A stretch of DNA of 45,375 bases from Clostridium sp. OM02-18AC. GTDB taxonomy: Bacteria > Bacillota > Clostridia > Lachnospirales > Lachnospiraceae. The DNA is taken from contig NZ_QULW01000019.1 of NCBI RefSeq assembly GCF_003481825.1, positions 43,813 to 89,187 on the forward strand, read 5' to 3'. Shown one piece after another: positions 7,771-15,486 of the stretch (position 1 is its first letter; every line of letters starts with the position of its first letter). The position numbers were made by a program, and so were the translations under genes. The notes beneath the pieces were generated by a model. The model searched no databases and had not been told where the DNA came from. It worked only from the letters and a program-made list of their open reading frames with translations.

Positions 7771-9114
7771 ATGACAGATACATTTATGAAAGAAAAACCG
7801 GTATTTCCACTGCTGTTGTCGATGGCCTTGCCGATGGTAGTGTCTATGCTGGTCAATTCCCTTTATAACATTATCGACAGTTTCTTTGTGGCGAAGATCA
7901 GTGAAAATGCCATGACAGCGCTTTCCCTGGTGTATCCGGTACAGAATTTTATCAATGCGGCTGCCATTGGTTTTGGAGTGGGGATCAATGCACTGGTATC
8001 GCTGTATCTTGGGGCGGGAGATAAGAAAAAAGCCGGAAATGCGGCGGGACAGGGACTGCTTTGCTGCCTGGCCCATGGTGTTGTTCTGGCTGTTCTTTCC
8101 CTGCTGATCATGCCGCATTTCTTAAGCATGTTTACGAGTGATGAAGCGGTAAAGCTGTTGGCGATCCGTTACGTTTCCATCGCATTTTCGTTTGCGCCGG
8201 TGATCATGGCAGGACTGTTTTTTGAAAAGCTTTTTCAGGCGGTAGGGCGCATGAAGGCGGCCATGGCAAGTCTGCTTTGCGGCTGTATTGCCAACATCAT
8301 CCTGGATCCTTTGATGATCTTTGGAATCGGCATTTTTCCGGCAATGGGGATCACAGGAGCAGCGATCGCAACGGGAATCGGCCAGGTTGTTTCCCTGGCG
8401 GTGTATCTGGTGATGTACGTTGGAAAACCATTTCCGGTCAAGTTTTCGAAAAAAGATCTGCTCCCAAACAGACCGATCCTGAAAAAATTATATGGAATCG
8501 GTGTTCCGGCAATTTTGAACCTGGCTCTGCCATCGATTTTGATTTCCGCGTTAAACGGCATTCTTGCGGCATCTTCGGACTGTTATGTCCTGGTGCTCGG
8601 AATCTACTATAAACTTCAGACGTTCCTGTATCTTCCGGCCAGCGGCATTGTGCAGGGACTGCGCCCGCTGATTGGATACAATTACGGGGCAAAGGAAATG
8701 AAGCGGGTGCGCAGGCTGTTTGAACTGACGCTGGTGATGTGTGCAGTCATTATGGCGGTTGGAACGTTTGGCTGTCTTCTGTTTGCAAAACAGCTTATGC
8801 AGCTGTTCACCACAAACCCGGAAACCGTGGCAGCGGGCACACAGGCATTACGCCTGATCTGCCTGGGATTTTTAATTTCTTCGGTTTCTGTGACCGCAAG
8901 CGGCGCGTTTGAGGGATTGGGAATGGGCATGTCTTCTCTCATCATTTCCCTGTGCCGTTATTTGGTGGTGATCCTGCCGGCTGCCTGGATCTTAAACCGG
9001 ATCATGGGGCCAGTTGGAGTCTGGCACGGATTCTGGATCAGTGAGTGGATCTCGGCGGCGGTTTCAGCCTGTCTTGTAGGACGATTTGCTTTCGCTGCTT
9101 TTCGGGAACGTTAG
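7771..9114 (+). CDS. MATE family efflux transporter
   Basis: A 447-residue inner-membrane antiporter that exports drugs or metabolites using a sodium or proton gradient; the substrate cannot be told. The sequence is hydrophobic throughout with about 12 membrane helices in two MatE halves (roughly 15-175 and 240-400). The N-terminal pattern PLLLSMALPMVVSMLVNSLY is typical of the family's NorM/DinF-like branch. A clear AAAGGAG lies 8 bases before the ATG. It follows the typA terminator directly; no promoter is obvious in the short gap, so readthrough from typA may contribute. The C-terminus ends soon after the last helix. Confidence 0.93.
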   Translation: MTDTFMKEKPVFPLLLSMALPMVVSMLVNSLYNIIDSFFVAKISENAMTALSLVYPVQNFINAAAIGFGVGINALVSLYLGAGDKKKAGNAAGQGLLCCLAHGVVLAVLSLLIMPHFLSMFTSDEAVKLLAIRYVSIAFSFAPVIMAGLFFEKLFQAVGRMKAAMASLLCGCIANIILDPLMIFGIGIFPAMGITGAAIATGIGQVVSLAVYLVMYVGKPFPVKFSKKDLLPNRPILKKLYGIGVPAILNLALPSILISALNGILAASSDCYVLVLGIYYKLQTFLYLPASGIVQGLRPLIGYNYGAKEMKRVRRLFELTLVMCAVIMAVGTFGCLLFAKQLMQLFTTNPETVAAGTQALRLICLGFLISSVSVTASGAFEGLGMGMSSLIISLCRYLVVILPAAWILNRIMGPVGVWHGFWISEWISAAVSACLVGRFAFAAFRER

Positions 9115-9120
9115 TTGGAG

Positions 9121-9153
9121 GCAGCAAAACATTATAAAATCTGCTGCTTTTTT
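9121..9153 (+). terminator. Terminator of the MATE gene
   Basis: GCAGCA (9121-9126) pairs with TGCTGC (9142-9147) across an A/T-rich loop, followed by six T residues. Confidence 0.6.
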
Positions 9154-9283
9154 GCCTTTTGCATGGAAAATGTAACATTTTGCCGCCATTTGTCGAGCGA
9201 AAACCTGAATATTTTTTCTCATTTTCCCGTAAATATGATAATAGCTGAGAGCTAAAAGAAATGGGAAGAGGAGAGAAAATACT

Positions 9284-9925
9284 ATGTCAGAAAAAGTGAT
9301 CGAAAACAATAAAGTGAGTGTGATCGGAGAAATCATTTCCGGGTTTACCTTCAGCCATGAAGTGTTTGGAGAGGGATTTTATCTGGTAAATGTAGCGGTG
9401 AGCCGTTTGAGCGAGCAGGCCGATATCATTCCGCTTATGATTTCAGAGCGTCTTTTGGATGTTAAGGAAGATTATATTGGCTGCACGGTGGAGGCCATTG
9501 GCCAGTTCCGTTCCTATAACCGCCATGAAGGGATAAAAAACCGTCTGGTACTGTCGGTGTTTGTACGGGAAATCCATTTTATGGAGAAATTTACGGATTA
9601 TACCAAGACGAACCAGATTTTTCTGGATGGTTACATCTGTAAGGCACCGGTTTACCGGAAAACACCGCTCGGAAGGGAGATTGCAGATCTCCTTTTGGCA
9701 GTCAACCGCCCTTACGGCAAGTCAGACTATATCCCGTGCATTGCCTGGGGCAGAAATGCGCGGTTTGCTTCCGGATTCGAGGTGGGAACCAGAGTGCGCG
9801 TATGGGGCCGTGTGCAGAGCCGGGAGTACACCAAAAAGCTCAGCGAGACCGAGTGCGAGAAGCGGGTGGCTTACGAGGTTTCCATCAGCAAGCTGGAATG
9901 CGGGGATCTGGAAGAGGAAGCGTAA
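9284..9925 (+). CDS. Single-strand-binding-like protein with two OB folds
   Basis: A 213-residue soluble protein that looks like a tandem of two OB-fold domains, residues about 5-100 and 108-205, each resembling SSB/PriB. The second half has the SSB-like pattern NQIFLDGYICKAPVYRKTP, then IPCIAWGRNARFA and GTRVRVWGRVQSREYTKK. There is no acidic SSB tip (the DDDIPF type); the end is GDLEEEA, so it is probably not the main replication SSB. Members annotated as single-stranded DNA-binding proteins of this size occur in Clostridia; the cellular role is inferred. It has a good GAAGAGGAGAG ribosome site and stands alone. Confidence 0.75.
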   Translation: MSEKVIENNKVSVIGEIISGFTFSHEVFGEGFYLVNVAVSRLSEQADIIPLMISERLLDVKEDYIGCTVEAIGQFRSYNRHEGIKNRLVLSVFVREIHFMEKFTDYTKTNQIFLDGYICKAPVYRKTPLGREIADLLLAVNRPYGKSDYIPCIAWGRNARFASGFEVGTRVRVWGRVQSREYTKKLSETECEKRVAYEVSISKLECGDLEEEA

Positions 9926-10009
9926 GGATGCGAAGCATCGGCGCGGCTGTGCTGGCGGATTTATGTATGTGAATCGCAATAAGGATAGCCGCAGTCTTAA
10001 CAGATTAAC

Positions 10010-10038
10010 TTGCAAATTACATGGGAATGTGTTACGAT
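10010..10038 (+). promoter_or_regulatory. Sigma-A promoter of the BtuR-like gene
   Basis: TTGCAA (10010-10015) and TACGAT (10033-10038) with a 17-base spacer, about 49 bases before the ATG. Confidence 0.5.
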
Positions 10039-10086
10039 TAGCACGCTTGTATAAACGATGCTAAGAAAAACAGAGGTGCAAAAGCG

Positions 10087-10584
10087 ATGAGTACAGGAAG
10101 ACTAGAGGTCATCTGCGGCAAAGACAGCTCAGGCAAGACAGCGATGGCCCTTGGCAGAGCGCTCCAGGCGCTCACAGAGCAGAAAACCGTGATCGTGATC
10201 CAGTTTTTAAAAGGCAGTGAGAAAACAGGAAATCTGGACGTATTAAAGCGAATGGAGCCGGAACTGAAGATATTCCGCTTCGAAAAATCAGACCGCTACT
10301 TTGCAGAGTTAAGCGATTCTGAAAAGAAAGATGAGCAGGTCAATATTCGCAATGGATTAAATTATGCAAAGAAGGTATTGACCACAGAGGAGTGCGATCT
10401 TCTGGTTCTCGATGAAGCCCTTGGGCTGGTTGACCAGAATATCGTAACGGAAGAGGAACTGGAGGGCATTTTAAACTGCCGTGACCAGGTCCAGGTCATT
10501 GTGACCGGAAAGGTACTGCCGGAAGGCATTCGCCGGATCGCAGATAAAGTGGAATATGTAGATTGTTCCAACTGTTCCAGATAG
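10087..10584 (+). CDS. BtuR/CobO-like ATP:corrinoid adenosyltransferase family protein
   Basis: A 165-residue P-loop protein of the CobA/CobO/BtuR type, the family that adenosylates corrinoids. The fold order is right: P-loop GKDSSGKT (residues 11-18), VIVIQFLKG on the second strand, a Walker B-like DLLVLDEALGLVD, and VIVTGKVLPEGIRRIADKVEYV at the end. The usual GNGKGKTTAA loop is replaced by GKDSSGKTAMA, and the C-terminus lacks the common FxxGI-A-x-KGIE-Y ending. No cobalamin genes are nearby and it lies directly before the lysine riboswitch of dapA. True adenosyltransferase activity is likely but not certain. Confidence 0.7.
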   Translation: MSTGRLEVICGKDSSGKTAMALGRALQALTEQKTVIVIQFLKGSEKTGNLDVLKRMEPELKIFRFEKSDRYFAELSDSEKKDEQVNIRNGLNYAKKVLTTEECDLLVLDEALGLVDQNIVTEEELEGILNCRDQVQVIVTGKVLPEGIRRIADKVEYVDCSNCSR

Positions 10585-10591
10585 GTTTAAG

Positions 10592-10620
10592 TTGACAATT
10601 AAAATGGTTAATGCTAGTAT
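10592..10620 (+). promoter_or_regulatory. Promoter of the lysine riboswitch / dapA leader
   Basis: A consensus TTGACA (10592-10597), a 17-base spacer and TAGTAT (10615-10620). Transcription would start near 10627, just before the riboswitch. Confidence 0.75.
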
Positions 10621-10635
10621 TATATATAAACAGGC

Positions 10636-10801
10636 AAGTAGAGGTTGCGCGAAGCATGAGTAAAGAATCGGATGCACCAGAAGCAGAAGAGGATTCTTTG
10701 AAAGGGCGGGCGCCGAAGATAGAGGACGGTCTGGAAGTCATTTATCTGGGGACAGGGTGAAGAATCCTGTAACTGTCATCCAACCGGATGGAGAGCTACT
10801 T
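10636..10801 (+). ncRNA. Lysine riboswitch (L box)
   Basis: The order of elements matches the lysine aptamer: P1 strand AAGTAG (10636-10641) followed by AGAGGTTGCG, a hairpin arm, the GGGCGCCGAAG-type core near 10706-10716, a further arm with GGTGAAGAATCCTGT, and the closing GAGAGCTACTT, whose CTACTT (10796-10801) pairs with the first strand. A terminator follows and dapA is the first gene downstream. CTTAAAG (10799-10805) can instead pair with CTTTAAG (10824-10830), an alternative to P1. When lysine is bound, transcription should stop before dapA. A 34-codon open frame inside the aptamer is not taken as a gene. Confidence 0.8.
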
Positions 10802-10830
10802 AAAGCAAAAAGCACAAAAGCGACTTTAAG

Positions 10831-10862
10831 AGGGCTGACCGGGATTTGTCAGTCCCTTTTTT
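10831..10862 (+). terminator. Riboswitch-controlled terminator
   Basis: AGGGCTGAC (10831-10839) pairs with GTCAGTCCCT (10848-10857) with one bulged T, followed by a run of T residues to 10862. Confidence 0.8.
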
Positions 10863-10865
10863 ATT

Positions 10866-10965
10866 TCATAGGAAAGTGCGTCCTATGAAACAAAAAAGTG
10901 CTCCGCAGGGATGCGCGCTCGGCGCAAAGGTAGATGGTTGCCAAAGCAACCGCGCCTCGGCGCGA
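10866..10965. repeat. Intergenic palindromic repeat (MKQKSAPQGCALG-type)
   Basis: A block beginning with CCTATGAAACAAAAAAGTGC and CTCCGCAGGGATGCGC continues with several small hairpins (GGTTG/CAACC, GCGC/GCGC). A shortened copy starts with TCTATGAAACAAAAACGC at 12954-12990. The open frame across it looks like a peptide starting MKQKSAPQGCALG, but the shared DNA lies between genes and the frame has no ribosome site, so I read it as a dispersed non-coding element. Confidence 0.5.
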
Positions 10966-10991
10966 GAATGTGCCAAGGCACATTCTTTTTT
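10966..10991 (+). terminator. Second terminator before dapA
   Basis: GAATGTGCC (10966-10974) and GGCACATTC (10977-10985) form a perfect 9-base stem followed by six T residues. It lies between the riboswitch terminator and dapA, at the end of the repeat block. Confidence 0.7.
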
Positions 10992-11071
10992 ACATTGCAT
11001 GTCGGAACAGTGCGGTGGCGTATCCGTTGATTGACGCCTGCAATACATAAACATATGAGGAGGAAAAGAAC

Positions 11072-11956
11072 ATGGCTATTTTTGAGGGCGCTGGTGTTGC
11101 ATTGGTAACCCCGTTTACAGAATCTGGAGAGGTAAATTATGATAAGCTTGCTGAGCTTTTGGAGGAGCAGATCGCAGGCGGTACCGATGCGATCATCGTA
11201 TGCGGCACCACCGGTGAGTCTGCAACCATGAGTCACGAGGAGCATCTGGATGTGATCCGTTTCACCTGCAAGGTGGTAAACAAGCGTATCCCGGTTATCG
11301 CAGGAACCGGTTCCAACTGTACCAGAGAGGCAATCCACCTTTCTAAAGAGGCTGAGAAGGCCGGAGCAGACGGACTGTTGTTAGTAACTCCTTATTACAA
11401 TAAGGCAACCCAGAATGGTCTAATCGCACACTATACCGCGATCGCAGAGTCTGTAAACATTCCGTGTCTTTTATATCATGTGCCGACCCGTACCGGTCTT
11501 ACCATGAAACCGGAGACCATCGTAAAACTTTGCCGCGATGTGAAAAACATTGTTGGCGTGAAAGAAGCAAGCGGCAACTTCTCCGCGATCGCAGAGATCA
11601 TGCACCTGGCAAACGGCTGCGTAGATCTGTATTCTGGCAACGACGACCAGATTGTTCCGCTTCTGGCTATGGGCGGCAAGGGCGTTATCTCCGTTCTGTC
11701 CAACGTTGCTCCGAGACAGACCCACGAGATCTGCGAGAACTTCTTCAAGGGCGATATCCAGAAGAGCTGCCAGATGCAGTTAGATGCCATTCCGGTGATC
11801 AATGTGCTGTTCTGCGAAGTAAACCCGATTCCGGTTAAGGCTGCCTTAAACCTGATGGGCAAAGAAGCTGGCCCGTTAAGACTGCCGCTTACCGAGATGG
11901 AGCCGCAGAACCAGGAACGTTTGAAAAAGGCAATGCAGGAGTATGGAATCCTGTAA
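11072..11956 (+). CDS. dapA: 4-hydroxy-tetrahydrodipicolinate synthase
   Basis: Condenses pyruvate with aspartate semialdehyde, the first committed step to lysine, diaminopimelate and dipicolinate. The 294-residue cytosolic TIM barrel shows CGTTGES with the proton-relay Thr47, LLYHVPTRTG with Tyr135 and Arg140, and GVKEASGN with the Schiff-base Lys164, so it is catalytically complete. The ATG follows a strong ATGAGGAGGAAAAG. It is under the lysine riboswitch at 10636-10801 and is followed, after 130 bases, by dapB. Codon use is that of a well expressed gene. Confidence 0.98.
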   Translation: MAIFEGAGVALVTPFTESGEVNYDKLAELLEEQIAGGTDAIIVCGTTGESATMSHEEHLDVIRFTCKVVNKRIPVIAGTGSNCTREAIHLSKEAEKAGADGLLLVTPYYNKATQNGLIAHYTAIAESVNIPCLLYHVPTRTGLTMKPETIVKLCRDVKNIVGVKEASGNFSAIAEIMHLANGCVDLYSGNDDQIVPLLAMGGKGVISVLSNVAPRQTHEICENFFKGDIQKSCQMQLDAIPVINVLFCEVNPIPVKAALNLMGKEAGPLRLPLTEMEPQNQERLKKAMQEYGIL

Positions 11957-12086
11957 ACCAGGAATGTACGCAGCATTTGCAAAGAATCAAAACGACAGCT
12001 GCCTGTGTCATGGAAAGCAGCTGTATGGAAACGTACAAATAGAATCACAAACGAAAGAACAGGACCTGCACAGGAGGACTTATAAA

Positions 12087-12842
12087 ATGGTAAAAATGAT
12101 CATGCACGGCTGCAATGGTGCGATGGGACGCACCATTACCGGTCTGGCAAAGGAGATGGATGGCATTGAGATCGTAGCCGGAATCGATGTCAATCCGGTA
12201 GTTTTAAGTGATTATCCGGTGTTTGCATCTTTAGAGGAATGTAACGTTGAGGCAGATGTGATCGTTGATTTTGCTTCTGCAAAGGCAGTGGACCATCTGC
12301 TGGATTACTGCGTGGCACACAAGATGCCTCTGGTACTCTGCACGACCGGACTTTCTGCAGAGCAGATCGAAAAAGTAAAAGAGAGCAGCAAACAGACTGC
12401 GATCCTGCGCTCTGCGAATATGTCCCTTGGCATCAATACCCTCATGAAGCTGGTCCAGGATGCGGCAAAGGTACTGGCGAATGCAGGCTTTGACATTGAG
12501 ATCGTCGAGAAGCACCACAACAAAAAACTGGATGCGCCGAGCGGCACTGCACTGGCTCTGGCAGATTCCATCAACGAGGCGATGGACAACCAGTACCATT
12601 ACAAATATGACCGCAGCCAGGAGCGCGTAAGACGTGACGAGAAAGAGATCGGTATCTCTTCCGTGCGCGGCGGTACGATTGTAGGTGACCACGACGTGAT
12701 CTTTGCCGGAACGGATGAGGTCATTACCTTCCGCCACACTGCTTATTCCAAGGCAATTTTCGGAAAAGGTGCACTGCAGGCAGCCCTGTTTCTGGCAGGT
12801 AAAGAGCCGGGACTGTACGACATGCAGGATGTGATCGGTTAA
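12087..12842 (+). CDS. dapB: 4-hydroxy-tetrahydrodipicolinate reductase
   Basis: Reduces the product of DapA with NAD(P)H to tetrahydrodipicolinate. The 251-residue protein has the nucleotide-binding GCNGAMGR at its N-terminus and the family signature EKHHNKKLDAPSGTA with the catalytic His pair and Lys. The frame is open from 11943, but the CAGGAGGA site 8 bases before the ATG at 12087 and the usual MVKMIMHGCNGAMG start decide the N-terminus. It forms an operon with dapA; no terminator or promoter is evident in the 130-base gap, which contains only a weak CAGCTGCC/AGCAGCTG dyad. Confidence 0.97.
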   Translation: MVKMIMHGCNGAMGRTITGLAKEMDGIEIVAGIDVNPVVLSDYPVFASLEECNVEADVIVDFASAKAVDHLLDYCVAHKMPLVLCTTGLSAEQIEKVKESSKQTAILRSANMSLGINTLMKLVQDAAKVLANAGFDIEIVEKHHNKKLDAPSGTALALADSINEAMDNQYHYKYDRSQERVRRDEKEIGISSVRGGTIVGDHDVIFAGTDEVITFRHTAYSKAIFGKGALQAALFLAGKEPGLYDMQDVIG

Positions 12843-12949
12843 TTTTATAAAAAGATAAAAATGGAAGTTCTGATTTTTGATAAAATCGTTTCTTCTTTCT
12901 CATACTAACAGCAGGATGTATTCCTGAAATAGGTTGTTTCGTGGAAAAG

Positions 12950-12990
12950 TACAGTCTATGAAACAAAAACGCTCCGCCTGGATGCGCACT
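12950..12990. repeat. Partial copy of the dapA-leader repeat
   Basis: TCTATGAAACAAAAACGC and CTCCGCCTGGATGCGCACTC match the start of the element at 10866-10965 apart from small changes; the hairpin-rich remainder is absent. It lies just before the ribosome site of the lipoprotein gene. Confidence 0.45.
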
Positions 12991-13027
12991 CTTTTTCAGA
13001 ATTCATTAGGAAAGAAAGGAGAATACG

Positions 13028-13507
13028 ATGATGAAAAAAATCAGAATGACTGCATGTGTGCTGATCTTCGCCATGACTGTTTGTCTTTTAGCGGGATGCA
13101 GCAACCAGAATGGAAACAACATGGCGGATGAAGCCACGACTGCAAGCCAGGGAGCGCCAAATGGCCAGAATGGAAATGGCCGGGGCACCGCTGCCGGGGA
13201 AAACGGCACAAACAACATGGAAAACGGAATGGCCGGTGAAAACGGCGGAGCCGGAAATGGCACGAGTGGAACCGGAGGTACTACTGGAAATGGCGGAATC
13301 AACGGAAACGGTACTAACACAACCGGGGAAAACACCGGGAATGGTGTAAATAGAGCAGGTGGAGCTGCCGGAAGTGAGAATGGCGGAAACTTAAACCAGA
13401 CAAACGGAAATGTTGGAAATTCTGCTGCAGAAAACCGCACCGGAGTTCAGAAAAGCACTGGCGTGGTGGACGGACTCGTGGATGATGTGGAGCGCGTTGT
13501 GCAGTAA
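13028..13507 (+). CDS. Gly/Asn-rich lipoprotein
   Basis: A 159-residue predicted lipoprotein of unknown function. A basic start (MMKKIRM), a hydrophobic stretch and the lipobox LLAGC (Cys at about residue 24) direct it to the outer face of the membrane. Residues 27-135 are low complexity, made almost entirely of Gly, Asn, Thr, Ala and Glu with many NGN, GNG and ENG units. The end, STGVVDGLVDDVERVVQ, is a short helix-like module that could be the functional part. It follows AAGGAGAATACG, so the ATG at 13028 is well supported, and a strong terminator closes the transcript. It may be cotranscribed with dapAB. It is not clearly a member of a named family. Confidence 0.8.
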   Translation: MMKKIRMTACVLIFAMTVCLLAGCSNQNGNNMADEATTASQGAPNGQNGNGRGTAAGENGTNNMENGMAGENGGAGNGTSGTGGTTGNGGINGNGTNTTGENTGNGVNRAGGAAGSENGGNLNQTNGNVGNSAAENRTGVQKSTGVVDGLVDDVERVVQ

Positions 13508-13535
13508 GAACGTTATTTGGTTTTTCTTGTTTTTA

Positions 13536-13575
13536 GGATAACATCGCTTTTCAAAAGCGATGTTATCCGTTTTTC
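13536..13575 (+). terminator. Terminator after the Gly/Asn-rich lipoprotein
   Basis: GGATAACATCGCTTTT (13536-13551) pairs with AAAAGCGATGTTATCC (13553-13568), followed by GTTTTT. It is the strongest hairpin in this stretch. Confidence 0.85.
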
Positions 13576-13593
13576 ATGTACATAGGAGGACTT

Positions 13594-13944
13594 TTGATCA
13601 GAACATGGAATCGGTCATGCCGCGCCTGGAGAAAACAGTGTATCCGGCGGCTGGCATGGAATTATCAGCGTTCCAGACGCTTAAGGTGTATCCGCAGAAT
13701 TCTGGCGGCTGCGATCTGTCTGGAAATTGCAGCAGGAACGGCATTATTCTGGCAGGAAAAGCGCCCTGAGCTTTCTCTGGTACGCAGGGAAGAACTCTGT
13801 GAAGTGGAGCTTATTTCCAAAGAGGCAATTGCTCCGGGCAATGCTGTGAGCAGTGAGCCGGAACAGGATATTTACGGGATCCGGCTGGATACAAAAAATT
13901 TAGAAGTCCAGTTTTACCACAGAAAGGATTCTATCCGGCAATAA
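13594..13944 (+). CDS. Hypothetical single-pass membrane protein
   Basis: Unrecognised. The N-terminal 40 residues are exceptionally rich in Arg and Trp (LIRTWNRSCRAWRKQCIRR and on), then one hydrophobic segment (ILAAAICLEIAAGTALFW), then a mostly acidic domain of about 65 residues ending FYHRKDSIRQ. This would place the C-terminus outside the cell. The frame opens at ATG 13576 without a ribosome site, inside the terminator's T tract; TTG at 13594 comes 4 bases after AGGAGG and is a possible though tightly spaced start. It lies between a terminator and the purF promoter, so its expression is uncertain. Confidence 0.45.
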   Translation: MIRTWNRSCRAWRKQCIRRLAWNYQRSRRLRCIRRILAAAICLEIAAGTALFWQEKRPELSLVRREELCEVELISKEAIAPGNAVSSEPEQDIYGIRLDTKNLEVQFYHRKDSIRQ

Positions 13945-13952
13945 AAAACATA

Positions 13953-13981
13953 TTGCAATTCAGATGCCTGTGTATTATAAT
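13953..13981 (+). promoter_or_regulatory. Sigma-A promoter of purF
   Basis: TTGCAA (13953-13958), a 17-base spacer and a consensus TATAAT (13976-13981), about 65 bases before the ATG. No PurR box or purine riboswitch is visible. Confidence 0.7.
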
Positions 13982-14046
13982 TTTTTCTGAAATTAACTTC
14001 TTTTATTTATATTACTTATAAATACATCAAGAGAGGAAGAAAGCCG

Positions 14047-15486
14047 ATGGAAGAGAAACGCTTGCTGAATCCAGATGAGCTGCACGAGGAGTGCGGTGTA
14101 TTCGGAATGTACGATTTTGACGGCAATGATGTGGCATCCGAGATTTATTACGGACTGTTCGCATTGCAGCACCGGGGGCAGGAAAGCTGCGGTATTGCGG
14201 TCAGCGACACAGAAGGACCGAAGGGGAAGGTAAATGCGTATAAGGGGATGGGGCTTTGCAATGAGGTGTTCACACCGGACATTTTAGAGGGGTTACATGG
14301 AAACATTGGTGTGGGACATGTGCGTTACTCGACTGCGGGAAGCAGCACAAGAGAGAACGCGCAGCCTCTGGTACTCAATTATGTGAAGGGTACCCTGGCA
14401 CTGGCCCACAACGGAAACCTGGTCAATGCGCCGGAGCTGCGCAGAGAGCTGGAATACAGCGGTGCAATCTTCCAGACCACCATTGACTCTGAGGTCATTG
14501 CGTACCATATCGCGCGTGAGCGTGTGCGCACGGCAACCGTTGAAGCAGCAGTGGTCAATGCCATGAAGAAGATCAAGGGTGCGTATTCCCTGGTCATCAT
14601 GAGCCCGCGCAAGATGATCGGTGCGAGAGATCCGTTTGGCTTTAAGCCTCTTTGTATCGGCAAAAAGGAAAATGCCTATATCCTGGCATCCGAAAGCTGC
14701 GCCCTGGCAACGATTGACGCGGAGTTTGTCCGCGACGTGGAGCCGGGCGAGATCGTAACGATCACCAAGGACGGCATCCGCTCCGATAAGAGCATGTGCC
14801 TGCCGGATCCGAAGAAACAGGCAAGATGTGTCTTTGAATATATTTACTTTGCAAGACCGGATAGTGTGTTTGACGGTGTGAGCGTTTATCATTCCCGCAT
14901 TCACGCAGGCCGCTGTCTGGCGATCGATTCCCCGGTCGATGCCGATCTCGTGGTCGGTGTGCCGGAATCCGGTAATGCTGCAGCACTTGGCTATTCGATG
15001 CAGTCCGGTATCCCATACGGAACGGCGTTTGTGAAGAACTCCTATGTGGGACGTACCTTCATCAAGCCGAAACAGAGCAGCCGTGTTTCTGCGGTAAAAG
15101 TAAAACTGAATGTATTAAAAGAGGCAGTTGCAGGAAAACGTGTCATCATGATCGACGATTCCATCGTCCGCGGTACGACCAGCCACCTCATTGTGAAAAT
15201 GCTGCGCGATGCAGGTGCGAAGGAAGTGCATGTGAAGGTCAGTGCACCGCCGTTTTTGCATCCGTGCTATTTTGGAACGGATATCCCGTCCGAAGACCAG
15301 CTGATCGCAAGCGGACGCACGGTAGAAGAGATTCGTCAGATCATCGGGGCAGATTCGCTGTCTTACTTAAAGATGGAACGTCTGCCAGAACTGGCAGAAG
15401 CCCTGCCGATCTGCACGGCATGCTTTAGCGGAAACTATCCGCTGGAACCGCCGAAGGAGGATATCCGCGGCGAATATACGAAGTAA
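14047..15486 (+). CDS. purF: Amidophosphoribosyltransferase
   Basis: First committed step of purine synthesis: transfers the glutamine amide to PRPP. The 479-residue enzyme has an N-terminal Ntn glutaminase domain whose nucleophile should be Cys16 after removal of a short propeptide (HEECGVFGMY), and a phosphoribosyltransferase domain with the PRPP loop VIMIDDSIVRGTTS. Cys residues in QARCVFEY, LHPCYFG and PICTACF match the iron-sulfur cluster type seen in Bacillus PurF. The ATG follows GAGAGGAAGAAAG. Its last 13 codons are part of a 39-base tandem triplication that runs on past the stop codon. It has its own promoter and is followed by purB. Confidence 0.97.
   Translation: MEEKRLLNPDELHEECGVFGMYDFDGNDVASEIYYGLFALQHRGQESCGIAVSDTEGPKGKVNAYKGMGLCNEVFTPDILEGLHGNIGVGHVRYSTAGSSTRENAQPLVLNYVKGTLALAHNGNLVNAPELRRELEYSGAIFQTTIDSEVIAYHIARERVRTATVEAAVVNAMKKIKGAYSLVIMSPRKMIGARDPFGFKPLCIGKKENAYILASESCALATIDAEFVRDVEPGEIVTITKDGIRSDKSMCLPDPKKQARCVFEYIYFARPDSVFDGVSVYHSRIHAGRCLAIDSPVDADLVVGVPESGNAAALGYSMQSGIPYGTAFVKNSYVGRTFIKPKQSSRVSAVKVKLNVLKEAVAGKRVIMIDDSIVRGTTSHLIVKMLRDAGAKEVHVKVSAPPFLHPCYFGTDIPSEDQLIASGRTVEEIRQIIGADSLSYLKMERLPELAEALPICTACFSGNYPLEPPKEDIRGEYTK

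Noticed and set aside
10654..10758. 34-codon open frame starting MSKESDAPEAEEDS
   Set aside because: It lies wholly inside the lysine riboswitch aptamer, whose conserved elements explain the sequence.
10846..11034. 62-codon frame containing MKQKSAPQGCALG
   Set aside because: No ribosome site; it runs through a terminator T tract, several hairpins and a second terminator. Better explained as a non-coding repeat.
12934..13131. 65-codon frame containing MKQKRSAWMRTLF
   Set aside because: Overlaps the start of the well supported lipoprotein gene in another frame and derives from the repeat copy.
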